This document shows positions 1-7,673 of a DNA stretch of 64,000 bases, piece by piece. A program made the translations under genes and the position numbers. Numbering within the stretch: position 1 is the first letter of the stretch; each line of letters opens with the position of its first letter. Source of the stretch: Kitasatospora humi (GTDB lineage: Bacteria; Actinomycetota; Actinomycetes; Streptomycetales; Streptomycetaceae); NCBI RefSeq assembly GCF_020907985.1, contig NZ_JAJJPA010000023.1:49782-113781 (forward strand). The letters run 5' to 3'. The notes under the pieces were generated by a model. That model saw only the letters and a list, made by a program, of their open reading frames with translations, made no database searches and was not told where the DNA came from.

Positions 1-351
1 GAGCTGACCCCGGTGATCGCCGCCGTGGCGGCGCTCGCCGACTCCGAGTCGGTGCTCTCCGGCATCGCCCACCTGCGCCTGCACGAGACCGACCGGCTGG
101 CCGCGCTGGCCAAGGAGATCAACGAGTTGGGCGGCGACGTCACCGAGACCGCTGACGGCCTGCGGATCCGCCCGCGCCGGCTGCACGGCGGGGTGTTCCA
201 CACCTACGAGGACCACCGGCTGGCCACCGCCGCCGCGGTGCTCGGCCTGGCCGTCCCCGGCGTGCTGGTGGAGAACGTGGCCACCACGGCCAAGACCCTG
301 CCGGACTTCCCGGCGATGTGGACCGAGTTGCTCGGCCAGGCGGCCGGCTGA
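1..351 (+). CDS. aroA: 3-phosphoshikimate 1-carboxyvinyltransferase (EPSP synthase), C-terminal part
   Basis: Only the C-terminal 116 codons are in the window; the gene enters from the left edge in frame 1 and stops at TGA 349-351. The enzyme joins shikimate-3-phosphate and phosphoenolpyruvate in the chorismate pathway in the cytoplasm. Visible are the late EPSP-synthase motifs LHETDRL (the Glu-Thr-Asp-Arg of the active site) and YEDHRLA, followed by the usual terminal helix ending PAMWTELLG. rsgA begins 17 bp downstream on the same strand, as in streptomycetes, so the two are probably co-transcribed. The assignment is firm; start and N-terminal half lie outside the window. Confidence 0.96.
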   Translation, partial: ELTPVIAAVAALADSESVLSGIAHLRLHETDRLAALAKEINELGGDVTETADGLRIRPRRLHGGVFHTYEDHRLATAAAVLGLAVPGVLVENVATTAKTLPDFPAMWTELLGQAAG

Positions 352-367
352 GCGGGGATTCGACACC

Positions 368-1423
368 ATGCGCCGCTACGGCAAGGACGCCGACGAGGAC
401 GACATCCGCAACCGCCCGGGCCGCCGGGGCTCCCGGCCGCGGACCAGGATCCGGCCCAAGCACGAGGACGCCGCCGAGGCGATGGTGCTCACCGTCGACC
501 GCGGCCGGCTGACCTGCCTGGTCGAGCCGGGCACCAAGCGGGAGCGGGCGGTCACCGCCATGAAGGCCCGCGAACTGGGCCGCAAGGGCGTCGTGGTGGG
601 CGACAGCGTCAGCCTGGTCGGCGACCTGTCGGGCGAGCCCGACACGCTGGCCCGGATCGTCCGGGTCGGCGAGCGCACCTCGGTGCTGCGCCGCACCGCG
701 GACGACGACGACCCGTACGAGCGGATCGTGGTGGCCAACGCCGACCAGCTGGCCATCGTCACCGCGCTGGCCAACCCGGAGCCGCGGCCCCGGCTGATCG
801 ACCGCTGCCTGGTGGCGGCCTACGACGCCGGGATGGAGCCGCTGCTGGTGCTCACCAAGTCCGACCTGGCATCCGCCGAACCCCTGCTGGAGGCCTACGC
901 CCCGCTGGGCATCGCCCATGTGGTGACCCGCCGGGACGAGCTGGCCGACGCCGGCGCCGAGGCGGTCCGCGAACACCTGCGCGGCCGCGCCACGGTATTC
1001 ATCGGCCACTCCGGGGTGGGCAAGACCACCCTGGTGAACGCGCTGGTGCCCGAGCGGCAGCGGACCACCGGGCAGGTCAACGCCGTCACCGGCCGGGGCC
1101 GGCACACCACCGTCTCGGCGCTGGCGCTGCGGCTGCCCCCGCCACCGGGGGTGAAGGAGGGCTCCAAGGCTGCCCTGAACTCGGGCTGGGTGATCGACAC
1201 ACCCGGGTTCCGGTCCTTCGGCCTCTCCCACATCGACCCGTCCCGGGTGATCCACGCCTTCCCCGACCTGGAGCCCGGCACCGTCGACTGCCCACGCGCC
1301 TGCAGCCACGACGAGCCGGACTGCGCCCTGGACGCCTGGGTGACCGACGGCCACGCCGAGCCCGCCCGGCTCTACTCGCTGCGCCGGCTGCTCGCCTCCC
1401 GGGAGGCCCGGGAGGGGGACTGA
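368..1423 (+). CDS. rsgA: Ribosome small-subunit biogenesis GTPase RsgA (YjeQ/EngC)
   Basis: 351-residue circularly permuted GTPase that releases maturation factors from the 30S subunit. The N-terminal OB-fold stretch is preceded by a basic, Arg/Lys/Asp-rich extension. The permuted G motifs follow in the order TKSDL (G4), GHSGVGKTTL (G1, P-loop) and DTPGF (G3). The C-terminal zinc site is visible as a Cys-Cys-His-Cys cluster around CPRACSHDEPDC. Start is ATG 368, with a purine-rich GGGGA upstream, 17 bp after the aroA stop. Length is normal for the actinobacterial family. Likely in one operon with aroA. Confidence 0.95.
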   Translation: MRRYGKDADEDDIRNRPGRRGSRPRTRIRPKHEDAAEAMVLTVDRGRLTCLVEPGTKRERAVTAMKARELGRKGVVVGDSVSLVGDLSGEPDTLARIVRVGERTSVLRRTADDDDPYERIVVANADQLAIVTALANPEPRPRLIDRCLVAAYDAGMEPLLVLTKSDLASAEPLLEAYAPLGIAHVVTRRDELADAGAEAVREHLRGRATVFIGHSGVGKTTLVNALVPERQRTTGQVNAVTGRGRHTTVSALALRLPPPPGVKEGSKAALNSGWVIDTPGFRSFGLSHIDPSRVIHAFPDLEPGTVDCPRACSHDEPDCALDAWVTDGHAEPARLYSLRRLLASREAREGD

Positions 1424-1508
1424 CGGTGTGCCGGGCGGCGGTCCCGGGCCTTTCGAGTGACAGTAGGGCGTACTGCCGATCGTCCCGAGGCGTCGAGGAG
1501 GCGACCCT

Positions 1509-1832
1509 GTGGCCTGGCTCATGGTGGTCCTCGCCGGCTTGCTGGAGACCGGGTTCGCGGTCAACCTCAAGCTCAGCCACGGCTTCACCCGGCCGGCCCC
1601 TACCATCGCCTTCGCCCTCTTCGCGCTCGCCAGCTTCGGGCTGCTCACCGCCTCCCTCAAGCACCTCCCGGTGGGCAGCGCCTACGCCGTGTGGACCGGC
1701 ATCGGCGCGGCCGGCACCGCGGTCTACGGGATGGTCTGGCTGAACGAGTCCACCGCCACCCTCAAGCTGGTCTCCATCACCCTGGTCATCGCCGGAGTCG
1801 TCGGCCTCCAACTGAGCGGAAGCGGTCATTGA
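1509..1832 (+). CDS. SMR-family exporter, Gdx/SugE-like
   Basis: 107-residue four-helix membrane protein of the small multidrug resistance family. It aligns by eye with SugE/Gdx (guanidinium/H+ antiporter) rather than EmrE: the essential Glu13 lies in GLLETGF, and the LPVGSAYAVWTGIGAAG block carries the Tyr and Trp expected around positions 59 and 62. The usual Gdx Trp at position 16 is Phe here, so substrate preference may differ. Start is GTG 1509 with a GAGGAGG box just upstream. SMR proteins act as antiparallel dimers in the inner membrane. No guanidine riboswitch is recognisable in the 85-bp leader. Family is certain; substrate is inferred. Confidence 0.85.
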   Translation: MAWLMVVLAGLLETGFAVNLKLSHGFTRPAPTIAFALFALASFGLLTASLKHLPVGSAYAVWTGIGAAGTAVYGMVWLNESTATLKLVSITLVIAGVVGLQLSGSGH

Positions 1833-1911
1833 GGATCGGTACCGGTCATTGACCTTCGGCCCACCGTGCGGTATGCCCACCATGGGGCGCGTCAGCTCTC
1901 AGGAGGTCGTG

Positions 1912-2472
1912 ATGACCGTGGTCGATGAAAGCGCGCACAGCATCCTCGAAGGCATCGAGGTTCCCGAGGGCTTCCGGGTGGAACTCATCAACGGGAACGT
2001 CATCGTGTCACCCTCGCGGAAACCGCTGCACTGGAAGATCCAGCGAGATCTGTTCCGCCAGTTCTTTCTGCAATCGGACTGGGAGGTCGGCACTGATCAG
2101 ACCATCAGACACCCCGACTACACCGACGAGCCCCAGCCCGACTTCTTCGCCATGCCCGCGAGCGCCCCGGTGGACCTGGAGGGCAGCTACCCCGCGGAGC
2201 GGATGACCCTGGTGGCCGAGGTCCTCTCCCGCAGCACCAGGGGCATCGACCTGGTCGACAAGGTCGAGCTCTACGCCCGCTTCGGCATCCCGTTCTACCT
2301 GGTCGTCGATCCGTTCAAGCGGGAGTCCACGCTGCACTGCTTCCTCGAACACGGCCGCTACGGCAACGCGGTGACCATCGAGTTCGGCCGTGCCATCGCG
2401 CTGCCCGAGCCCTTCCGCTTCAGCATCGACACCAGTGCCTTCCCCGCCTACCGGTCCGCCGACGGCTGCTGA
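1912..2472 (+). CDS. Uma2/DUF820 family putative restriction-endonuclease-like protein
   Basis: 186 residues. Start chosen at ATG 1912 because a perfect AGGAGG lies 7 bp upstream; an ATG at 1849 has none. Family features are visible: an N-terminal helix containing HSILEGIEVPEGFRVELI, QPDFF before a middle strand, VAEVLS, and a late D-x-V-D-K-V-E-L-Y-A helix followed by PFYLVVDP. These correspond to a PD-(D/E)XK nuclease-like fold. Uma2 proteins are abundant in streptomycetes and cyanobacteria and their role is unknown; no methyltransferase partner is present. Family call is good, nuclease activity is inference. Confidence 0.85.
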   Translation: MTVVDESAHSILEGIEVPEGFRVELINGNVIVSPSRKPLHWKIQRDLFRQFFLQSDWEVGTDQTIRHPDYTDEPQPDFFAMPASAPVDLEGSYPAERMTLVAEVLSRSTRGIDLVDKVELYARFGIPFYLVVDPFKRESTLHCFLEHGRYGNAVTIEFGRAIALPEPFRFSIDTSAFPAYRSADGC

Positions 2473-2490
2473 CCGTCCGGCACGCGAGCC

Positions 2491-2531
2491 GAACTGTCCA
2501 GTTCCGCACACGGCTGGGTACTGTTCGACCC
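2491..2531 (+). promoter_or_regulatory. Inverted repeat and probable leaderless promoter for hisN
   Basis: A perfect inverted repeat GAACTG-TC-CAGTTC lies at 2491-2504. A TACTGT hexamer (a TAnnnT-type -10) at 2519-2524 lies 7 bp before the hisN ATG, and no Shine-Dalgarno box is present. This spacing fits a leaderless transcript, with the inverted repeat placed at or upstream of -35, where an operator could sit. No -35 match is convincing. Confidence 0.4.
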
Positions 2532-3329
2532 ATGGCCGACTACCACGATGACCTCCGCCTCGCCCACGTACTCGCCGACTCGGCCGACTCGGTCACCCTG
2601 GAGCGTTTCCGGGCGCTGGACCTGAAGATCGAGACCAAGCCCGACCTGACGCCGGTGAGCGACGCCGACAAGGCCACCGAGGAGCTGGTCCGCTCGGTGC
2701 TGCAGCGGGCCCGGCCGCGGGACGCGGTGCTCGGCGAGGAGTTCGGACTGGTCGGCTCGGGGCCGCGGCGCTGGGTGATCGACCCGATCGACGGGACCAA
2801 GAACTACATCCGCGGCGTGCCGGTCTGGGCCACCCTGATCGCGCTGCTGGAGGACGGACCGGACGGCGAGCAGCAGCCGGTGGTCGGCATAGTGTCGGCG
2901 CCCGCGCTGCAGCGGCGCTGGTGGGCCGCCAAGGGGCTGGGCGCGTACGCCGGGCGCAGCCTGGCCAGGGCCGAGCGGATCCAGGTCTCCCGGGTCTCCC
3001 GGATCGAGGACGCCTCGCTCTCCTACTCCTCGCTCAGCGGCTGGGAGGAGCGCGGCCGGCTGGACCCGTTCCTGGACCTCACCCGGGCCTGCTGGCGGAC
3101 CCGGGCGTACGGCGACTTCTGGTCGTACATGATGCTGGCCGAGGGCGCGGTGGACATCGCCGCCGAGCCGGAGCTGAGCCTGTGGGACATGGCGGCCCCC
3201 TGCGTCGTGGTGCAGGAGGCCGGCGGCCGGTTCACCGGGCTGGACGGCATCGACGGACCGAACGGCGCCGACGCGGTGGCCTCCAACGGCCTGCTGCACC
3301 AGGAGGCGCTGCGCCGGCTGAGCGTGTGA
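2532..3329 (+). CDS. hisN: Histidinol-phosphatase, inositol-monophosphatase family
   Basis: 265-residue Mg2+-dependent phosphatase. Metal-binding motifs are all visible: GEEFG, the signature DPIDGTKNY, and the late LWDMAAP that supplies the final Asp. Length and the position downstream of aroA-rsgA match the actinobacterial HisN type, which removes phosphate from L-histidinol phosphate. A generic inositol-monophosphatase function cannot be excluded from sequence alone. Start ATG 2532; no ribosome-binding site, possibly leaderless. It converges with the Sel1-repeat gene, with only 6 bp between the stop codons. Confidence 0.85.
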   Translation: MADYHDDLRLAHVLADSADSVTLERFRALDLKIETKPDLTPVSDADKATEELVRSVLQRARPRDAVLGEEFGLVGSGPRRWVIDPIDGTKNYIRGVPVWATLIALLEDGPDGEQQPVVGIVSAPALQRRWWAAKGLGAYAGRSLARAERIQVSRVSRIEDASLSYSSLSGWEERGRLDPFLDLTRACWRTRAYGDFWSYMMLAEGAVDIAAEPELSLWDMAAPCVVVQEAGGRFTGLDGIDGPNGADAVASNGLLHQEALRRLSV

Positions 3330-3335
3330 GGCCGG

Positions 3336-5291
3336 TCAGGCCGTCATCTCCGGATGGAGTGCGTCCAGGAGGCGGGCGGCCCGCTCGGCGACCTCGGCCG
3401 GGCCGTAGTCGGCCGCCCGCCGGCACCAGCTCTCCGCCTGCACCGGCTCGCCCCGCCGCAGCGCCAGCAGGGCGAGCCGCAGCGCGGCCCGGCCGTGCCC
3501 GGCGTCGGCGGCCCGGGTGTACCAGATCATCGCCTCCGGCTCGCGGTCCTGACGGGCCAGCAACAGGCCCAGGTTGAAGGCGGCGCTGCGGCTGCCGGAC
3601 TCGGCGGCCCGCCGGTACCAGCTCTCGGCGATCTCCAGCGCGCCGCGCTCGGCGGCCCGCACGCCGATGCGCACCTGGGCCCGGCTGTGCCCGGCGTCGG
3701 CCGCCACCGCGTACCAGTGCTCGGCCTCCTCGCCGGCGTCGCCGCGCCGGTCGAGCAGCGAGGCCAGTCGGAACGCGCCCTCGGCGGAGCCGCCCTCGGC
3801 CGCCTGCCGGTAGCGCTCCATGGCCGCGGGCAGGTCGCCGCGCTGCTCCTTGGCCACCGCCAGCTGCAGGGCCGCCTCGCCGTGCCCGCCGGCCGCGGCC
3901 CGGGCGTACCACTCGTGGGCCTGCTGCTGCTCGCCGCGCCCGGCGTGCAGCACTCCCAGGTTGAAGGCGCCGTCCACGCTGCCGGCCTCGGCCGCCTTGG
4001 AGAACCAGGGCTCGGCGCCCGCCTCGTCGCCGCGCTGCAGCAGCACCACGGCCAGCGCGTTGCAGGCCTCCCGGTGCCCGGCGTAGGCGGCCCGGCGGTA
4101 CCACTGCTCGGCCTGCGCGTCCCGCCCGGCACCGGCGCAGAGCAGGCCCAGGTTGAAGGCGCCGTTGTGGTCGCCGGCGTCCAGCGCGGCCCGGTACCAG
4201 CGCTCGGCGGCGCCGTCCTCGCCACGCCCGGCGTGCAGCGCGCCCAGCGCGTTGGCCGCGTTGCCGTCCCCGGCCTCGGCCGCCTCCTGCCACCACTCGG
4301 CGGCCGACGGCAGGTCGCCGGCGTCCCGCAGCAGGAAGCCCAGCGCGCAGGCGGCGCGCGGCTCGCCGTTCTGCGCCGCCTGCCGGTACCAGCGCGCCGC
4401 CTCCTCGCGCAGCGCCTGGTCACCGTCGGCGCGCTGCTCGATCAGCACGCCGAGCCGCAGCGCCGCCCGGGCGTGACTGCGCACCGCGGCCGTGCGGTAC
4501 CAGGTCTCGGCGCTCTCCTTGTCGCCGGCCGCCTCGCGCATCCGGGCCAGCCGGTAGGCGGCCTCCCGGTGGCCGGCGTCGGCGGCCAGCTTGAACCAGC
4601 GCTCGGCCCGCACGTCGCGCCGGTGCTCCATCAGGTCGCCCAGCGCGTAGGCGCCGAGCGAGTGCCCCTGGTCGGCGGCGAAGTGCAGCCAGTACTCGGC
4701 GGCCTCCTCGTCGCCCTGGTCGCGCAGGTAGAGGCCGAGGGCGTGGGCGGCCGGGGCGCTGCCGGCCACCGCGGCCTGGCGCCACCACTGGCCTGCCTCG
4801 GCCCGGTGGCCGCGCTGGTGCAGCAGCACGCCGAGGTTGTTGGCGGCGGCCCGCAGGCCGGCGGCGGCCGCACTGCGCAGGTAGGGCTCGGCCTCGTCGA
4901 GGTCGCCGCGGCGGAGCAGCAGCACGCCCAGCTGGCTGGCCGCGCCGGGGTCGCCGGCCTCGGCGGCGGCCCGGTGGCGCTGTTCCAGGGCGGCCGACTC
5001 CTGGGCGGCGAGCTCGTTCTCGAAGCTCTGCGGGTCGGTGGGGTCCAGCAGGGCCGGGGCGCTCGGCTCGGCCGGGTCCGGCACGGCGATGCCGGCCGGG
5101 GCCGGGTAGCGTCCGCCGACCTGGGGCAGCGGGACCGGTTCCAGGCTCTCCGGGCCGAAGCCGGTGCGGGCCAGGCCGCGCTGGGCCGGCACCGGGGCGG
5201 TCTCGGCGGGCGCGGCGAGCGGCTCGGTGGTGCCGTCGCAGCCGGCCGGGCGGGGGGCAGCGTCGGGCTGGTTCCTGCCGATCAGCTTCAT
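3336..5291 (-). CDS. Sel1-like/TPR repeat protein
   Basis: 651 residues. Start ATG 5291 is preceded by GGGAG at 5-bp spacing; an in-frame ATG further upstream lacks one. After a low-complexity N-terminus of about 100 residues the protein is built of about 16 tandem repeats of 34-36 residues, with recurring patterns such as AFNLGLL, RGDxxxAExWYRxAA and AGHxxAA, typical of Sel1-like helical repeats. There is no signal peptide, membrane segment or enzymatic domain, so it is probably a cytoplasmic scaffold. Sel1-repeat proteins usually mediate protein-protein contacts; the partner is unknown. It lies between hisN and the chitinase genes on the - strand. Confidence 0.8.
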   Translation of the reverse strand: MKLIGRNQPDAAPRPAGCDGTTEPLAAPAETAPVPAQRGLARTGFGPESLEPVPLPQVGGRYPAPAGIAVPDPAEPSAPALLDPTDPQSFENELAAQESAALEQRHRAAAEAGDPGAASQLGVLLLRRGDLDEAEPYLRSAAAAGLRAAANNLGVLLHQRGHRAEAGQWWRQAAVAGSAPAAHALGLYLRDQGDEEAAEYWLHFAADQGHSLGAYALGDLMEHRRDVRAERWFKLAADAGHREAAYRLARMREAAGDKESAETWYRTAAVRSHARAALRLGVLIEQRADGDQALREEAARWYRQAAQNGEPRAACALGFLLRDAGDLPSAAEWWQEAAEAGDGNAANALGALHAGRGEDGAAERWYRAALDAGDHNGAFNLGLLCAGAGRDAQAEQWYRRAAYAGHREACNALAVVLLQRGDEAGAEPWFSKAAEAGSVDGAFNLGVLHAGRGEQQQAHEWYARAAAGGHGEAALQLAVAKEQRGDLPAAMERYRQAAEGGSAEGAFRLASLLDRRGDAGEEAEHWYAVAADAGHSRAQVRIGVRAAERGALEIAESWYRRAAESGSRSAAFNLGLLLARQDREPEAMIWYTRAADAGHGRAALRLALLALRRGEPVQAESWCRRAADYGPAEVAERAARLLDALHPEMTA

Positions 5292-5555
5292 GCCGACTCC
5301 CACTCCCCCCGAATGCCTGGGCTTCGGCCGGGGGCGCACGTCGACTCACGGCCAGTCAACAGCCGTGCCCCGTCCCCCATGTGGTCCATCGTCGCATCAC
5401 CTGAACACCCGCGTACACCTGCCCGCGCGATTTTGCCGGGCTAGGCCGAAGCCGGCGGGAATTGCTTCAGCGCTTTGTCGACTTCCCGACACTTGCGTCC
5501 CACAAACCCCCGTTGTGCAAGCGTGATAGTGCGAGCGTGTGCCCATAGTACCGGA
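5292..5555. other. Intergenic region upstream of the Sel1-repeat gene
   Basis: About 260 bp with no convincing gene. It must contain the promoter of the - strand Sel1-repeat gene. An imperfect inverted repeat (CTTGC at 5492-5496 against GCAAG at 5517-5521, with ACAA/TTGT inside) lies near the chitinase terminator and could be an operator. No clear -10/-35 pair was found. Confidence 0.4.
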
Positions 5556-5586
5556 AGCTGCGCCACCGCTTATCGGTGGCGCAGCT
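5556..5586 (-). terminator. Intrinsic terminator of the chitinase operon
   Basis: A perfect 13-bp stem (AGCTGCGCCACCG against its complement) with a 5-nt loop begins 29 bp beyond the stop codon of the - strand chitinase gene. There is no long U-run, as is common for high-GC actinomycete terminators. Confidence 0.7.
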
Positions 5587-5614
5587 CCCTGGCGCACGGT
5601 CAGTCAACGGGCCG

Positions 5615-7609
5615 TCAGCTCACAGTGACGTCATCCGCGTAGTAGGTGCCCTGTCCGTACCAGCCGTGCACCCAGACCGTCACCGAGGTGACCGCGGCGC
5701 CGGTGGTGAACCTGGTGGACAACTGGCTCCAGTCGGGGCCACTCGTCCAGGTCGAGGTGTCCGCACCGGAACCGGTCACCCCGAGGTAGGTGTAGTTGCC
5801 GCGCACCCAGCCGGAGAGCGTGTAGGTGGTGTTCGGCTTGACGGTGACGGTCTGCGAGCACTGGGCGTCATCCGTCGCACTGGCGGCGCCCGCCAGGGCG
5901 TAGGAGCCGGAGTGCACCGGGCTGCTCACCACCGTCCCCAGGTTGCCGCCGCAGGTCCACGGGGTGAGCGTGCCGGTCTCGAAGCCGCCGTTGACCACCG
6001 GGCCGCCGGGTGGCGGGGGCGGGGTGGTGGTGGGGGGTGCGGTGGTCGGCGGGGCGGTGGTCGGGGGTGCCGTGGTGGGGGGTGCCGTGGTGGGCGGGGC
6101 GGTGGTGGGAGGTGCCGGGCAGTTGGCCGCCGAGCCCTTGGTGTCGTTCACCGCGTCGTTGAACAGGGTGGCGTTCGGGTCCAGGTCGTAGAGCGAGAAC
6201 ATGAACGTGCCGCCCATGCCGTTGCAGTGCAGGTAGTCGGCCTTGGCCTGGAGCGACTGCGGGTCCTCGCCGGACCAGAAGTCGGTGCCGTCGTAGAAGT
6301 AGGCGGCCTGCGCGGCCGGATCCCAGAAGGTGTCGGCTGCGTTGTCCACCACGCCGGACAGTTCCTTGTACATCCGGATCCCGGCCACGCCGCCGGAGTC
6401 CGGTGCGCCCGGCGCGGGTCCGGTGGCCGTCTGGAACAGCCCGTGGCTGCTGCCGGCCGGCACGCCCGTCCAGCCCCGGTAGTAGAACGGCACACCCATG
6501 TTGAGCTTGCCGGCGGGGAACCCGCCCGGGATGCCGTACTGCGGATCGCCGACCGTGTACGCCTTGATCGCCTCGTCGATGGAGTACTTGGAGCTGCCGG
6601 GGGCGATCGGGTTGGACGGGTCGGCGGGGTCGTCGTAGAGCGGGGTCTGGTGGTTGGTCGGCCCGGTGGGCTCCCAACCGCCGTGCATGTCATAGGTCAT
6701 CGGGTCGCCGAACGTCAGATACTGGCCGATCTTGCCGGTCTCGACGTTGGAGATCTTGTCCTGGCCGGCCGGCAGCGCCGCGGAGAGCGCGTAGGTCCTG
6801 CCGTCGGTGGCGCCCTGGGCGTTCAGCTCGCTGCGGAACTCGGCAAGCAGCGCGGTGAGGTTCTGCTTGTCGCTCGGCGAGGAGTGGTTGCCGACGTGAC
6901 CGCCACCGCCCGGGTACTCCCAGTCGATGTCGAAGCCGTCGAAGATGCCGGCCGCCGTGCCGGTGCCGCCGTAGCCGTTGCGCACCGGCAGGTTCCCCTT
7001 GATGAACATGTCGATGCAGGAGGAGACCAGCTTCTTGCGCGAGGCGTCGGTGGCTGCCGCGTCCGAGAAGTACTTGGAGTAGGTCCAACCGCCGATGCTC
7101 AGCAGCACCTTGAGATTGGGGTGCTTGGCCTTCAGCTCCTGCAGTTGGTGGAAGTTGCCGGCCAGCGGCTGGTTCCAGGTATCGGTCGAGCCGTCCACCG
7201 AGGTGCCGTTGGCGAAGGTCTTGCCGTAGTCGGCGTACGAATCCCCGGCACCGTCACCCGCGTTGGGGTTGTTCTCGTCCTGCGAGGCGGCCGAGTCGGC
7301 CTCGAAGCAGGTCAGGTTGACGGGGTCGATGTTCTCGAAGTCGTAGATCAGGTAGGTGAGTTTGCCGGCCTCACCGGTGGTGTCCAGGTTCTTCGGGTAG
7401 AACGCGTTCTGGTAGACCGACCACTGGTCGTAGTAGGCGACGTTCATGCCGCCCGAGGTGGCCGGCGCCCCGGTGGTGTTGCCGGGCACGGCCGCCGGGG
7501 CGCTCGCGGTGGCCTGGGCGTGCGCCGTGCCCAGCACCGAGAGGGCACCGCCCAGCAGGAGTCCGGCCGCGGAGGTCACCGCCCAGGCCGTGCGACTGCT
7601 TCTGCGCAT
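5615..7609 (-). CDS. Secreted GH18 chitinase with C-terminal carbohydrate-binding module
   Basis: 664 residues. Start ATG 7609 has GGAAGAG upstream. Residues 1-31 are a Sec-type signal peptide (MRRSS, hydrophobic core, AHA). The GH18 barrel spans about 53-505, with SIGGW and the catalytic DxxDxDxE motif DGFDIDWE (D224, D227, D229, E231), followed by a YDMHGGWE substrate-cleft strand and a QSLQAKADYLH region. A Pro-Thr linker of APPTT repeats leads to a C-terminal CBM4/9-like beta-sandwich (VNGGFETGTLTPW, YTLSGWVRGNY). It hydrolyses beta-1,4-GlcNAc polymers outside the cell. It lies 64 bp downstream of the other chitinase and has no promoter of its own that I can see, so an operon is likely. 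Confidence 0.93.
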   Translation of the reverse strand: MRRSSRTAWAVTSAAGLLLGGALSVLGTAHAQATASAPAAVPGNTTGAPATSGGMNVAYYDQWSVYQNAFYPKNLDTTGEAGKLTYLIYDFENIDPVNLTCFEADSAASQDENNPNAGDGAGDSYADYGKTFANGTSVDGSTDTWNQPLAGNFHQLQELKAKHPNLKVLLSIGGWTYSKYFSDAAATDASRKKLVSSCIDMFIKGNLPVRNGYGGTGTAAGIFDGFDIDWEYPGGGGHVGNHSSPSDKQNLTALLAEFRSELNAQGATDGRTYALSAALPAGQDKISNVETGKIGQYLTFGDPMTYDMHGGWEPTGPTNHQTPLYDDPADPSNPIAPGSSKYSIDEAIKAYTVGDPQYGIPGGFPAGKLNMGVPFYYRGWTGVPAGSSHGLFQTATGPAPGAPDSGGVAGIRMYKELSGVVDNAADTFWDPAAQAAYFYDGTDFWSGEDPQSLQAKADYLHCNGMGGTFMFSLYDLDPNATLFNDAVNDTKGSAANCPAPPTTAPPTTAPPTTAPPTTAPPTTAPPTTTPPPPPGGPVVNGGFETGTLTPWTCGGNLGTVVSSPVHSGSYALAGAASATDDAQCSQTVTVKPNTTYTLSGWVRGNYTYLGVTGSGADTSTWTSGPDWSQLSTRFTTGAAVTSVTVWVHGWYGQGTYYADDVTVS
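6040..6114 (-). repeat. 15-bp tandem repeat encoding the chitinase Pro-Thr linker
   Basis: Five consecutive 15-bp units with a few substitutions (gcggtggtgggaggt type on the + strand) encode APPTT-type pentapeptides on the - strand. The unit length keeps the frame, so linker length can vary by slippage. Confidence 0.8.
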
Positions 7610-7673
7610 TCGGTTCTCTTCCTTCTCTCTTCGTGGGGGGAGAGATGACGGGGTGTGGGGCCCCGTGCCGAGG

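Noticed and set aside
1424..1508. Guanidine riboswitch in front of the SMR exporter
   Set aside because: The 85-bp leader shows none of the ykkC, mini-ykkC or ykkC-III conserved loops; only short G/C stems are present.
3354..5444. Long + strand ORF antisense to the Sel1-repeat gene
   Set aside because: A GC-bias shadow: composition is low-complexity and no domain is seen, whereas the - strand has clear repeat structure.
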